The notes under the pieces are model-generated. The model was not told the origin of the DNA. It searched no databases and saw only the letters and a program-made list of their open reading frames with translations. A stretch of DNA of 64,000 nucleotides from Paenibacillus sp. MMS20-IR301 (GTDB taxonomy: Bacteria; Bacillota; Bacilli; Paenibacillales; Paenibacillaceae), in assembly GCF_032302195.1 (NCBI RefSeq), contig NZ_CP135275.1, positions 3,286,001-3,350,000 on the forward strand. Reading direction: 5' to 3'. Shown here in pieces: positions 28,101 through 36,061 of this stretch; positions within the stretch are counted from its first letter, which is position 1; each line of letters starts with the position of its first letter. The translations under genes and the position numbers were made by a program.

Positions 28101-29775
28101 CCTTATACCGGTTGCCGGTGGCAACCTCTTTGAAGTATAGGTCAAAGTTGGGAGCTGTTGTCCCGTTTCCGGTATTGTAGGCCTCTATATTGGATAAGTT
28201 CAGGGTAATATACTTGACATCTGAGGTGTATGCCTCCTCCGGCGACATCGCATATACATAGGTTGGTGTAGCCGTGCCGACAGGCGGCAGCAGCACGAAA
28301 TTAGCCTTGCTCGACTTATATTGCGCCTTGACCGTTTCATCCTCGATGCTCTCGACCTTGGCTTCCGTCTCCGGGCTGCTGACGCTCAGAAGATATTCCG
28401 GCGTAGTCGGCCAGGCCCGGCCTGTCGCTATAACCTTGAAGGAGGCTGTCACCGTCTCACCGGGCTTGAACTTCGGCTGGATTCCCTGCTCCGCTTCCGC
28501 CGGCGTTGCTTCCTTACGGAAGATGGCGTTCTGGGAATTGCCGTTCCGGGTCATGATCTTCCCGTTTGCATCCCGCTTGATCCTGCCATTCGTATCCACA
28601 TCCACGAATTTGAGTGCATTATCGAGCTGCAGACTGACATTAATGCTGGACTGCTCCGTATTGAACGCTTCCAGATTCTCCACTTCGGCGGTGATATCAA
28701 AGACGCCTTCATCTTCGTATCCGCTGTTGTCCTCCAGCGTCGCAAGCTGGTTCACCGGATCGATGTAGCGGATAGAGAAGACTTTGTCCGGCTGTACAAT
28801 TTCCCCTAAGCCGTACACCGTTTCATAGCTGTGCGTAGCACCTGCGGGGATGGCGTCAGGATTCCAGTACAAGGCAACCGCTGAATCCGCTGACCCGTAA
28901 TCATTCGTATTTGTAGTGAAATCCAGATTGGGATTAACTTCATAATCCCACTTGGTATTAGCCATTTTGCTCCAGTGGCCCACTATCATTTCATCCACAA
29001 TATTAATGTCGTTCTCCGAGAAATTGTTGAAGCCATAGGCTACTGCATTAGTGGCCAAATGGTCGGTGCTGTCATATTTGTCCTTCATGACCCAATAAGC
29101 CGGCAGCGTATAGAGCGATTTCTCATCCTCGCCAATACCGGAGGGAAGCTTGTCCTCGTCCACAAGTTTCCGCTCTACCTGCAACGGAGTCTTATAGACC
29201 TTGCCCACTTGAAAAGCCGGACCATCGTTGCTGCCAACCATGGTGTCCAGCAGTATACGCGAACCCACCTCTACTGAGGATTTCGTGTTATTTACAACCA
29301 GATAGCTTACATTTACATTACCGGCGTTCATTGCATCGGCAGTATTCATATACAGCTTGATGATTTGCTTGATCTGGATGCCCTTAATCGTCCATACCGT
29401 TTCAATCTGCTTGGTTCCATCCGTGTTCTGCACAATCTGCGGAGCACTGATCTCGGATAAGAAATTTGCAGCAAATTTATATGGATTGCCGAAGATATAA
29501 TCCGTTCCGTCAATCCGGAAGGTCGTGAAGGAGGTCTCCGGGTCATCTCCCTTGAACATCATATTAATATTCTGATCCTTCTTGCGGACCGGCTGGCCAT
29601 CAATAGTGCGGATGGCGAAACGTCCTGTAGCATTATTGACCGTAATCTTGACGAGACCATTGCTCAGAACCGTCGTATCCGCCTTTCCGGCCTCACCCGC
29701 TAACGCCGAGACAGGTGAACCGAAAGCGAGGAGCATTACCAGTAGAACTGCAATCGCCTGCTTTATTCCTCTCAT
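22141..29775 (-). CDS. Giant SLH-anchored exoprotein of unknown function
   Basis: A 2544-residue exported protein. I chose ATG 29775 because AAGGAG lies nine bases upstream; the ATG at 29793 has none, and starting at MRGIKQAIAVLL gives a cleaner signal peptide (cleaved near ALA-GEA). Residues 30 to about 380 form a conserved-looking domain I cannot name (begins VLSNGLVKITVNNATGRFAI). An acidic linker of D/E/G/Q sits near 875-910. A stretch of about 450 residues with regularly alternating strands follows, then Fn3/Ig-like modules including a Big-type one (TYSLYTGEAAEVSEDGRVKGLAEG), a Gly/Ser linker near 2130-2160 and three SLH domains (about 2350-2544, HPAFTDVSDTHWAKLTIQDA onward). Second of three giant genes in one operon. 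Confidence 0.83.
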   Translation of the reverse strand: MRGIKQAIAVLLVMLLAFGSPVSALAGEAGKADTTVLSNGLVKITVNNATGRFAIRTIDGQPVRKKDQNINMMFKGDDPETSFTTFRIDGTDYIFGNPYKFAANFLSEISAPQIVQNTDGTKQIETVWTIKGIQIKQIIKLYMNTADAMNAGNVNVSYLVVNNTKSSVEVGSRILLDTMVGSNDGPAFQVGKVYKTPLQVERKLVDEDKLPSGIGEDEKSLYTLPAYWVMKDKYDSTDHLATNAVAYGFNNFSENDINIVDEMIVGHWSKMANTKWDYEVNPNLDFTTNTNDYGSADSAVALYWNPDAIPAGATHSYETVYGLGEIVQPDKVFSIRYIDPVNQLATLEDNSGYEDEGVFDITAEVENLEAFNTEQSSINVSLQLDNALKFVDVDTNGRIKRDANGKIMTRNGNSQNAIFRKEATPAEAEQGIQPKFKPGETVTASFKVIATGRAWPTTPEYLLSVSSPETEAKVESIEDETVKAQYKSSKANFVLLPPVGTATPTYVYAMSPEEAYTSDVKYITLNLSNIEAYNTGNGTTAPNFDLYFKEVATGNRYKVPVKDSVILQPANDGQVGDMRITYRTGDLVDKDGNILKDDDGKEQKDLGPDLPLGEYETEIDYKDTADTAGLYDLTTSQRFVVSDNEEARIKKAGILAVVKRTFDLSAPYDSSNKSDLEEAYAEAFPGYTLPGQVEYAELKTAFATAMNAMVLSAKVTDPEFGGEYLGQAEEIPAYHLEAFESEEDLEEFKESLAEEDSGTGSAEETEAPGDEVLLEIRGMINQIGSGDDAEYVVDTKSEPAIINNAVAYEGKDMVFASGKLDVLSIKQAIDTDSTPLFDTLGIKGDGTLSVAGSGFVFFEGEWTLDFFNGFSKSLTQPEGDEDDGGDEGAGDEEEQQKQEDQNGGAEDDSLNGALTWASGAIGERLNPLRQLMIPDVYFNRQSLFAAPSFSVNGFDMKFNDYILRPEGISFSGDINLKLLDSEIKNVLFNEKGFVGIDTTLKFDLNEDIGLIAKSEEGDEEEGDKPSGEITIVHYVQDTGGVPNTYGLKFNANVSSVGVSVELAFKQVADKRILPDVIGFEAELGDPGVLITGATYLTGIRGAIRELADTIAGEGDVPLTLEAGADITFGVKPATFYGSIDMTLKKSGIKLVGKMDYQASPDSERLAMLTEAKIAAQWMTPWFVSASATVDVLGWDVIIGKASLFVGENLIKNRIDFEGFVGAKLQVPSSVPLVGGMPLAGVSLGVNNDKMWGSVAILFISLGVTYYFDGDIEFGTSGEKLPDGLLYLQVQDPETGPKLMVFGQGAEAVATSWVTKENMQHEIEYHSVADGVSLLDNGTLDVGIGGIKVADNGKLHEIPMSAVSGNAILEVQYYGKSVPELVLKDNNSRDYKIVYDELKINDPNANAFTQEIAGQNETVRKAYIAIPASRAGSGTWKLYADQNVDTRLFNIPEVSKLDDVRLDQSSGDTNAFTASWKVSGAKPDDTINLYLTKDAVLPPVAADGSITAPGDAGVLIAKDLKVDQGGGTSGGVTSGSIRIDATQVSLLGATEDIRGLMAQGDYYLRAELHSSTTFGTKTSADKFKLIDPLAPAEATEVAVKPAGNGYFALSFKPAAKKPGQKDYEHSYSIEVLQQQNGQLAEYESFSSLLFTEEELQPYWNEQSGKYEGIRLGGWTLTSKTSQVDQTSLEGNTIDDESLKYKGLKVGEKYVVGVSAAVKPDKVADKNENLHYAERADTANTLLPIPSKLVLSVQGSGSTVIGTATAAYAELLSSSKKQTIKVSSSQQNVEVEAIYDGKSLGTAELAGGSAGTLDFSTFTTDGTYAVELRTRNKTTGDFTITMLYLTVDTIDPVLYIDTLPGTRTAGGKIRVTGQTSNDAALKVNGQPVTVGLDGRFDGEVTVTGSQPTLDLAFEAVDRAGNSNSASVVLTNGGYQVPVGLVLRKVANLGVKDERQLEAFLRVPDGKDAGGKVQYKEVPVAGSDLAKLTYSLYTGEAAEVSEDGRVKGLAEGSAIVSADYKLTDSTSLQGMTVINVVTEIKAYTSAITGNAASTKVNVLEAGDTEDAKLVYKVYPADSGTLAAPRYKDDVSGWGVLPENGVIPAVSGDRIALAKLPDGAKQALAVSALIPAVLWSGSGSNSGGGNGGGAGGGSSAGGAESGSDSGVYVGGSAIQAEKQDNRLLARISGDTDASVKTLRIEGKDTVVSGYEFAMDRKLLAQAAERGQGISIVLPFAELSFPSAAAATTGGDLKILIDKNSSSRKTELAQIAKTLNSTLLGGGEGVTFDIQEAGIYKNRSVAAKVALPETIAARDITAVVLRDSTGSWTTVPWSLDVISNKVYVDLTLTGNGSIGFISKHPAFTDVSDTHWAKLTIQDAAGKLFMQGRAEDRFEPDSRITRAEYPAVLLRVLGLMNQQEQAPFTDVKAGSWYSRTISIAVKNGLVTGLADGTFHPNEEISRLSAMVIAGRAVQLLGQSGQITKAEADAVLAKFKDGEAIPEWARATVALSIKQNLISGQNGFLLPDGALTRAQAAAIAIRLNTIQRAGR

Positions 29776-29810
29776 CAATCTTGACTCCTTCATTCTTGGA
29801 ATTTAAAGGT

Positions 29811-32800
29811 TTAGGATTCCATGCCCCCGATAAAGAAGGTAACGATCTCCCGCTCTCTCTCCTGCGTTCTGATAATCAGGGTATACCAGCCTGTCTTCGG
29901 GAAGACGACCTGATATTGATTTGCCGTCAGCGCTTTAAACGGAATCTCCTCTGCGATATATTTCATCTGCCCTTCCCGGTATAATCCGGCGTGATACAGA
30001 AGCGTGTATGTCGCCTGTGTATTGATAAGCTCATTCCCGCCCACGTTCATCTTGTCATAACCGAGTACGCTGAAGGTGATCCGGTTGGTGTCGAACAATA
30101 CGGACTCTGTCAGGCTTCCCGAAAGGACTTGTCCGTTCCCTGTAATCAGCAGCCCGCCATTATTCATAACGATAACCTGCTGTGAGGCGCTTGCCTGATT
30201 GCCCACCTGATCCGTTACGGTATAGGTCACGGTCTGCTTGCCTAACTTGGTCAAATCCAGCTTGCTGACTGTGACCTTCAGATCCCCTTCGCCAGTTACG
30301 TTATCCGAGACGGTGTAGCCGCCAAGATCCCGCAGCGGGTCGAAATCCTTCTGGCCTTTGACCACAGCAGTAACCGCACGCTTCAGTGTGATCTCCGGGG
30401 CCGTGTTGTCCAGCCCGTCCACCTGGATGGAGGAAACAACGGAGCGGCCCAGAAGATCGCTGAGTACGGCTCTGGTACTGCCGTTGGTGCGGTAGATGGC
30501 TGAATAGGTATAGCTGCCGTCTGCACTGCTGATCTTGTTGGCATAGCCGTTACCCTGAAGCACCGGTACTGCCCCCAGGAACAACTGGTTAGGCCCAGTA
30601 ATCCGGCCGCTCAATGTCACTTTTACCGCACCTTTGGCATAGGTCTTGCCGTCAATGACAACCAGCTTGCCTGGAGCCAGCGGCACCCCGTTATCATCGA
30701 CATATTCCCTGGTGATCACAGGCTGTTCCAGAGCAGGAGCAATATGGGTGATATTGTCCTCCAGCGCTGCGGTGTTCCCCTGCGGATCCTGCACGACGAG
30801 CCGGAATGAACCGTTCTGGAGCAGTACTGCCGGATTCTTGCCCTGTACTACCTGGAAGCTTTCACTATCCGGGGAGCTTGACTGTGCCGACAGCACAACG
30901 CCTGCAGCCAGTACGACATTCCCCTGAGGATCCAGCAGGGTCTTGAAGAACTTGGAGCTGTTCAGCCCATAGGCATAGGTCTTGATTAATGAAACCTCAG
31001 GCGGGGTTCTGTCAATATTGGCCACACTCGCTGTAACCGAGCCTGTGTTCCCGGCTTCGTCCTCAATCTCGAATGTAAATGAGCCGTTATCTTTGAAAAT
31101 GTAACTATCTCTTCCTCCGTTGTTCACAATGCGCACCGGCTCGGAAGCGATAAGCTTCGCAGTGACATTCCCTCTGGTTGGGCCGGTGATGTTGTATTCC
31201 ACAACGCCTTCCGGCGGGGTCGTGTCAATGTTGCTCACTACTGCCAGCAGTTCCGAAGTATGCTCCGGATCTGTCAGGTCAATCAGATCAAAGGTATAGA
31301 GGCCATTCTGCAGAATTCTGAATTGATTTCCTTTTACCCGCTCCGGAGGTGCCGGATTATCTGCCGCAGGTGTAATTTTCACGCCTGTAGGTACGGTAAT
31401 GCTAAGCGAAACACCGCCGCTCTTGGTTGGCTTGAACGTACTGTAGGAAGCCAGAGCATGCAGCGGATCAGCTGCGGCATCGTAATGGCTTACATCAATG
31501 GAGGCAGGACTGCTCTCCACTCCCGAAGGGGAACGGAATTTCGCCTGCAGCTGCAGCTCCCCGGGAGCATTCTGCATCACATCCACCTGTACAAAGTTCA
31601 TGTACGGTCTCCACAAACTCCATGTAGCGCCGTTGTCGCTGGAGACGGAATATTCATATCCGTCCTTGGATTCACTCTTCAGCTCCAACTGCAAAGTAGC
31701 CTTGCCACCACCGCCCGAAGCACTCTGAAAGGCAATCAGATCGGATTGCAGCACTTCTACAGGTGAAGTATCCGCCCGGAACAAGCGGAAGGCTGCAGTG
31801 TGAGTGACCTCTTCGTTGCCAAGCCCGTCACGGGCAAGCACATACAGGACAAAGCCCGCCGCTGTGCCCGGATTCAGCTGACCGCTGTCAATAGCGGCTT
31901 TGCCGTCCTCCGGCAGCGGAATCCAGCCGGTGGAGGAGGCATCCGGAGGGGCAGCATTCTCTGATATCCACTGGTACTGGACTACCATGCCGGCCGGGGT
32001 ATATGGATCAACTGCCGTTACAAGCACCTTATAGCCGGAACGGGGGTAGCTTACACCGTTCAGACTGAACGTCACTGCCGGAGCAGCATTGTCGAACCGG
32101 TACAGGGAGCTGTATTCATAATAGCGGCCAGTACCTTCTTCCTTGACTTTTACATGCAGGTACTGTTCACCATTCAGGCCGTATACTGCGGAAACAACGC
32201 TGCTGTAGACGGATTCTGTAACACTTTCGTCTTTGTCCTTAACCTCCAGTGCTGCTGGCTGATAGAGGGCATCCGCCGGACGCACGGCTGAAGGAGTGAA
32301 AGCATACATCAGTTCCTCAACATTCGTTCCGCTGACGGTAACTTCAATATCGCGGCTCTGGATGTAGGCCTCCGGAGCTTCCGGGGCAAAAGCAATGCTG
32401 ACCTGACTGGTAGAGTCGACCACTGCCGGCTCACTCATCTGATATTGTGCCGTGTTACCCGCTCGGTCCGAGGTTCTCAGGTACAGAATATACTCCCCGT
32501 CTTCTACTACATTGTTCAGAGTCGTTACAACGCGGTCAGCGGGCACAACCTGCCAGTCCAGCTCACCAGGTGCTCCACCGGTCTTGACCCACTGAAATTG
32601 CAGCGAATCCGGATCAATTCCGCTGTGCTCATCCTCTGCTTGCACCACAGCTTTAACCTCCGCCGTATGGTTGATGCCGGAGACGGAAGCGCTGAGCACC
32701 GGCGCCATGTTGTCCAGCTGCAATGCAGTCTTGCCGTAAATCCAGTTGGAATCCTCCTGCTTGAAGTCGTCCGCTGTCCACAGTGACAGATCACTATAGT

Positions 32801-35099
32801 CGCCTACGGCTTCCAAGGCTTTACCCTCCGCATAAATTTCGGCATCCGCTTCGGAAGCATTCGTATGCCCCGCCATGTACTCATCAATCCACCCGTTATA
32901 AATGCTGGCGTAGCTGGTTTTGTAGGTTTTCATTTTCGAGTATTGCATCAGCTCCCGGGCAGTATCCCAGGTCATATCCGCAGTCCAGGTATGCAGATAC
33001 CAGATGCCGCTGCCTTCGGCCGTTCTAGCTTGTGCAGGAGGCGACAACAGATTGGTGCTGTTATTCGCGACCATCAGATTGACCTCTCCCAATTCGCCGG
33101 GATACAAGCCTTCCCGGGGCTGCTGTCCGGTCAGGGAATAACGCTTGACCGTTGCGAACGCGTCAGCTTCCTTCCCGTCCAGCGGATCAACCGGACTCTG
33201 GCTCCAGTAGTAGTAGACCAGGCCAACCCCCGGAGACTCCACAGAGCTGCCGGTCATGTTCAGCGGCCGGTAGATTCCGCGGCTGGGTCGGGTTTGTCCA
33301 GCCTCGTCCGGATCGAGCGCCGGAGCAACTACTCCCGGATCAGTGGCATCAACGGTGATTCTGCCGGTCTTCGCCCATACCCGGTCCGTTGCTCCCATAA
33401 CATCGTAGACATAGTTGAACGACGGGTCAGTGTTGTCGATGGATAGCTTCGCCCAGTCAATCTTTGTATTCGGCACCTGCTTCGAAGGGTCTGTAGGTGC
33501 AGGATTCGCTGATTTACTGGTATTTACCGGGTCCAGGAGCAGATTTCCGGCATAATCCTGAATCACACCCTTGTCCGTGTATGCAGGAGTGTCGCCTGCC
33601 CTGGAGGAATGGGTCAGAGCTATAACCTTAAGCAGCGCCACATCCAGATCATCCTCTGTTACGGCCGCGCGGAAGGTCCAGAGCGATGAATTCTCACCTG
33701 TAACATAATAGGCCCGCATACCATTGTTAAAGTACAGGAACAGCCCGTCAGCGGAGAGCCCCTTCCTTGCAATAACCTCCTCTGTCAGCTGTACTTTGAA
33801 ATCCACAGTATCCCCTTTGTTCAGGGTACTTCCCGTAACAATGTCAGGCTGAATGCCGTTGGCGGTGAAGCTGTATTTGGGCGGCACCGCATCTACAATC
33901 AGCCGGAAGCCATCTTTCGTATTCCCCGGATCGGCCATCGCATCGAACGGGTTAACCGCCTTGCCGCGAAGGAAGGCATCTCCTGCAGAAGATGAGGCCT
34001 TCTGGCCGAAATTGCTTACAATCAGCGGATTGCCCGCCGCATCGTGGAAATCGGCATCAATGAGCTTCTGCTTCAGCGATTTGTCATTCAGATTAATTCC
34101 AGACGGAAGCGCCGTCAGTTCCCCGCCGTTCATAATGGGCAGATTCCCAGTATGCTGGTAGTTAACTGCCTCATAGCCATAGCTTAACTTGTCCATATAT
34201 TTAGCCCAGTTCGTTGATTCCGGCAGGGTCAGTCCCTGATTCTCCCCTGCTGCCGGCAAGCCCGTTCCTGCAGGATTCATGAACAGGTTATGCCGTTTCA
34301 GGTCGGAAGCCTCTCCAGAATACGCCTTAAGCGGCTCACTGAACGGGTAGGTCAGATTCATCTTGTCCCCCCATTTCAACAGCAGCTCGTTCTCTTCAAT
34401 TTTGGCATTATCACGCTGTGTACCGTTGCTGTCGAAGATGTAATCGTTGACGGTAGGAGCGGTAATGTCGCGGAAAAACAAGTGGACACCTACCATAGTC
34501 GCAGTTCCGTCCACCACAATGTTGATTTTAAGGACATCATTGACGTCAAGCTTCTGCCAGCCGGAATCAAAATTATCGTTACGGCTCGGATTGTCATTGC
34601 CGTGCTGCTCCAAATATTTGGAAAACCCCGATACACTGGTCGATATTTTGGCACTCACAAAGTCGTCATCCGATTCATACAGATTGCGCACGAAGAAGCG
34701 GAACTCTCCCTGCCCGCTCAGTGCCAGCTGCTTCAGATTCTCGATTTGGGAAACGGTAATTGTCCCTTCGAAGTCATCATCGACTTTATCCGTACCATAG
34801 AGATCGTCTGGATCATCCATCTCAAAGGATACACCTGGAAGAGGGGTCTGCTTCGATCTCTGAAACCACATAAAGGCATCGTATTCACCGGCATCTGAGC
34901 CCCCATCAAACTCATTATCATTCGGTACGTGGGGATTGGAGGCTATTGTACTCTGATTATAAATTGTGGTTCCGTAAATGTTGACATCCTCGTAGCTTCC
35001 CGCTGCTTCTGCCCGCTCCGTACCGGACCATGGCATTCCTGCCGTCAGCATAGCTGCAGCCAGGATGACGGACAAATTTTTCTTCGCCCATTGTTTCAT
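29811..35099 (-). CDS. Giant exported Ig-like multidomain protein
   Basis: A 1762-residue secreted protein with signal peptide (about 1-33, ending AEAA) and no SLH domain, transmembrane anchor or LPXTG motif. The N-terminal 550 residues are Asp/Asn-rich, with no family I recognise. From about 850 on there are serial Ig-like modules marked by TAPTVxxx / DTTPPEGVVEYNITGP / DRTPPEVSLI junctions and DEAGNTG loops. A DUF5011-like cadherin-type domain spans about 1571-1642 (YTVSDNVTGEGDLKV...TYTVTDQVGN), followed by a last beta domain. The start follows AAGAGGTG five bases upstream. It is the first giant gene after the protease gene (76-base gap). Lacking its own anchor, it may bind the two SLH partners; that is inference. 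Confidence 0.83.
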   Translation of the reverse strand: MKQWAKKNLSVILAAAMLTAGMPWSGTERAEAAGSYEDVNIYGTTIYNQSTIASNPHVPNDNEFDGGSDAGEYDAFMWFQRSKQTPLPGVSFEMDDPDDLYGTDKVDDDFEGTITVSQIENLKQLALSGQGEFRFFVRNLYESDDDFVSAKISTSVSGFSKYLEQHGNDNPSRNDNFDSGWQKLDVNDVLKINIVVDGTATMVGVHLFFRDITAPTVNDYIFDSNGTQRDNAKIEENELLLKWGDKMNLTYPFSEPLKAYSGEASDLKRHNLFMNPAGTGLPAAGENQGLTLPESTNWAKYMDKLSYGYEAVNYQHTGNLPIMNGGELTALPSGINLNDKSLKQKLIDADFHDAAGNPLIVSNFGQKASSSAGDAFLRGKAVNPFDAMADPGNTKDGFRLIVDAVPPKYSFTANGIQPDIVTGSTLNKGDTVDFKVQLTEEVIARKGLSADGLFLYFNNGMRAYYVTGENSSLWTFRAAVTEDDLDVALLKVIALTHSSRAGDTPAYTDKGVIQDYAGNLLLDPVNTSKSANPAPTDPSKQVPNTKIDWAKLSIDNTDPSFNYVYDVMGATDRVWAKTGRITVDATDPGVVAPALDPDEAGQTRPSRGIYRPLNMTGSSVESPGVGLVYYYWSQSPVDPLDGKEADAFATVKRYSLTGQQPREGLYPGELGEVNLMVANNSTNLLSPPAQARTAEGSGIWYLHTWTADMTWDTARELMQYSKMKTYKTSYASIYNGWIDEYMAGHTNASEADAEIYAEGKALEAVGDYSDLSLWTADDFKQEDSNWIYGKTALQLDNMAPVLSASVSGINHTAEVKAVVQAEDEHSGIDPDSLQFQWVKTGGAPGELDWQVVPADRVVTTLNNVVEDGEYILYLRTSDRAGNTAQYQMSEPAVVDSTSQVSIAFAPEAPEAYIQSRDIEVTVSGTNVEELMYAFTPSAVRPADALYQPAALEVKDKDESVTESVYSSVVSAVYGLNGEQYLHVKVKEEGTGRYYEYSSLYRFDNAAPAVTFSLNGVSYPRSGYKVLVTAVDPYTPAGMVVQYQWISENAAPPDASSTGWIPLPEDGKAAIDSGQLNPGTAAGFVLYVLARDGLGNEEVTHTAAFRLFRADTSPVEVLQSDLIAFQSASGGGGKATLQLELKSESKDGYEYSVSSDNGATWSLWRPYMNFVQVDVMQNAPGELQLQAKFRSPSGVESSPASIDVSHYDAAADPLHALASYSTFKPTKSGGVSLSITVPTGVKITPAADNPAPPERVKGNQFRILQNGLYTFDLIDLTDPEHTSELLAVVSNIDTTPPEGVVEYNITGPTRGNVTAKLIASEPVRIVNNGGRDSYIFKDNGSFTFEIEDEAGNTGSVTASVANIDRTPPEVSLIKTYAYGLNSSKFFKTLLDPQGNVVLAAGVVLSAQSSSPDSESFQVVQGKNPAVLLQNGSFRLVVQDPQGNTAALEDNITHIAPALEQPVITREYVDDNGVPLAPGKLVVIDGKTYAKGAVKVTLSGRITGPNQLFLGAVPVLQGNGYANKISSADGSYTYSAIYRTNGSTRAVLSDLLGRSVVSSIQVDGLDNTAPEITLKRAVTAVVKGQKDFDPLRDLGGYTVSDNVTGEGDLKVTVSKLDLTKLGKQTVTYTVTDQVGNQASASQQVIVMNNGGLLITGNGQVLSGSLTESVLFDTNRITFSVLGYDKMNVGGNELINTQATYTLLYHAGLYREGQMKYIAEEIPFKALTANQYQVVFPKTGWYTLIIRTQEREREIVTFFIGGMES

Positions 35100-35175
35100 G
35101 CATACACCTCTTGTACGAATTTTGGTTGCTGCTCATTTCTATGTAGAATATCACCGAAGCTGTCCGTCTGCGGCA

Positions 35176-35856
35176 TCACCTTTCGCTCCCCGCCCGGTTG
35201 ACAACCCGCTTCAGTACTTCTGCATCCACAGCCAGATGAATGCCGCTCATCGTGCGAAGAGAACCTGAGAGCAGGCCCGCCGCAGAACCATCCTGATCAA
35301 TCAGCGGACCGCCGGACATACCGTTGACCAGCGTTGCTGAGATCAGAACACGCTCTCTGCCGTTAATAGGAACGTCTGGCGCATTCACAATTCCTTCAGT
35401 TATGATCTTCGTCCCTTTCAGCGGATATCCGATGGCGAATACCTGCGCTCCCTGCTTAACCGGTCCTGTGCGCAAAGACAAATATGGATAAGGCTTGTCC
35501 TTACCGGCAGCGGGCAGCTCCAGCACCGCCGTGTCCGCCGCTTCATCCAGCACCAGAATCCGGCAAGTGGCCTCGGAGCCGTCATTAAGAACACAGCCAA
35601 GCCGCGCTGCTCCTTCCACTACATGATAGGCAGTTACAGCCGTACCGTCTGGCCGAATCAGGAAGCCGCTGCCCGTATCCTTCAAAGTACCGTCCTCACG
35701 ATATGCCCGCACATAGAACACCGCATCCTCCGCATAGGAATATACGCTCTGCGCATCGTACTGCACCGGCGTTTGTGCCCGGGAGACCGGTGTACAGTCC
35801 TGAAACAGCAATAGGGCAACAGCCGCCAATATGACAACTCCGAACTTAACCCGCAA
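35176..35856 (-). CDS. Trypsin-like serine protease of the surface operon
   Basis: A 226-residue chymotrypsin-fold (S1) protease with an N-terminal hydrophobic segment (6-18) serving as signal or anchor; the Cys at 21 follows FQD and is not a canonical lipobox. The catalytic triad is visible: His78 in TAYHVV, Asp108 in EAADTAVLEL, Ser181 in NGMSGGPL. It resembles the protease domain of HtrA/DegP but stops before any PDZ domain. The TTG start at 35856 is set by AAAGGAGGTG five bases upstream. It is the first gene of the surface operon, ahead of three giant exported proteins, so processing or quality control of those proteins is the obvious idea. Confidence 0.88.
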   Translation of the reverse strand: MRVKFGVVILAAVALLLFQDCTPVSRAQTPVQYDAQSVYSYAEDAVFYVRAYREDGTLKDTGSGFLIRPDGTAVTAYHVVEGAARLGCVLNDGSEATCRILVLDEAADTAVLELPAAGKDKPYPYLSLRTGPVKQGAQVFAIGYPLKGTKIITEGIVNAPDVPINGRERVLISATLVNGMSGGPLIDQDGSAAGLLSGSLRTMSGIHLAVDAEVLKRVVNRAGSER

Positions 35857-35905
35857 TGGGGCACCTCCTTTCCAGACATGAGCTTAGTCACACTTCTTAC
35901 GTCTC

Positions 35906-35941
35906 ATTATAAATAACGAATTCTCTCAAATTTCTCTCAAA
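35906..35941 (-). promoter_or_regulatory. Surface-operon promoter with 11-bp-period direct repeats
   Basis: On the minus strand two identical TTTGAGAGAA copies (35932-35941 and 35921-35930) are spaced exactly 11 bp apart. They end nine bases before a consensus -10 TATAAT (35906-35911), with no recognisable -35. SARP/BTAD activators of the AfsR and ActII-ORF4 type bind direct repeats with 11-bp period placed about 8 bp upstream of the -10. A BTAD response regulator is encoded just upstream. Confidence 0.68.
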
Positions 35942-35978
35942 AACGCGTCTATTCTGTCGAAATTCGTCGGCTGTAGGA

Positions 35979-36021
35979 ACAAAACAAAGAACCGTCAGCC
36001 AGGGCCTGGTTGACAGTTCTT
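35979..36021 (-). terminator. Terminator of the BTAD regulator gene
   Basis: AAGAACTGTCA and CCAGG pair with CCTGG and TGACGGTTCTT with one mismatch in each arm, between 35987 and 36021. On the minus strand TTTGTTTTG follows. It separates the kinase-regulator operon from the surface operon. Confidence 0.82.
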
Positions 36022-36061
36022 CGTTTGTCCGGTATTCATCACAGGCCTTGGCCCATGCTTG

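Noticed and set aside
35794..35796. Cys21 of the S1 protease as lipoprotein attachment site
   Set aside because: The preceding residues FQD do not fit the lipobox consensus.
35955..35961. Single perfect Spo0A box TGTCGAA upstream of the surface operon
   Set aside because: A lone seven-base match is expected several times by chance in a window this size, and it is not clustered.
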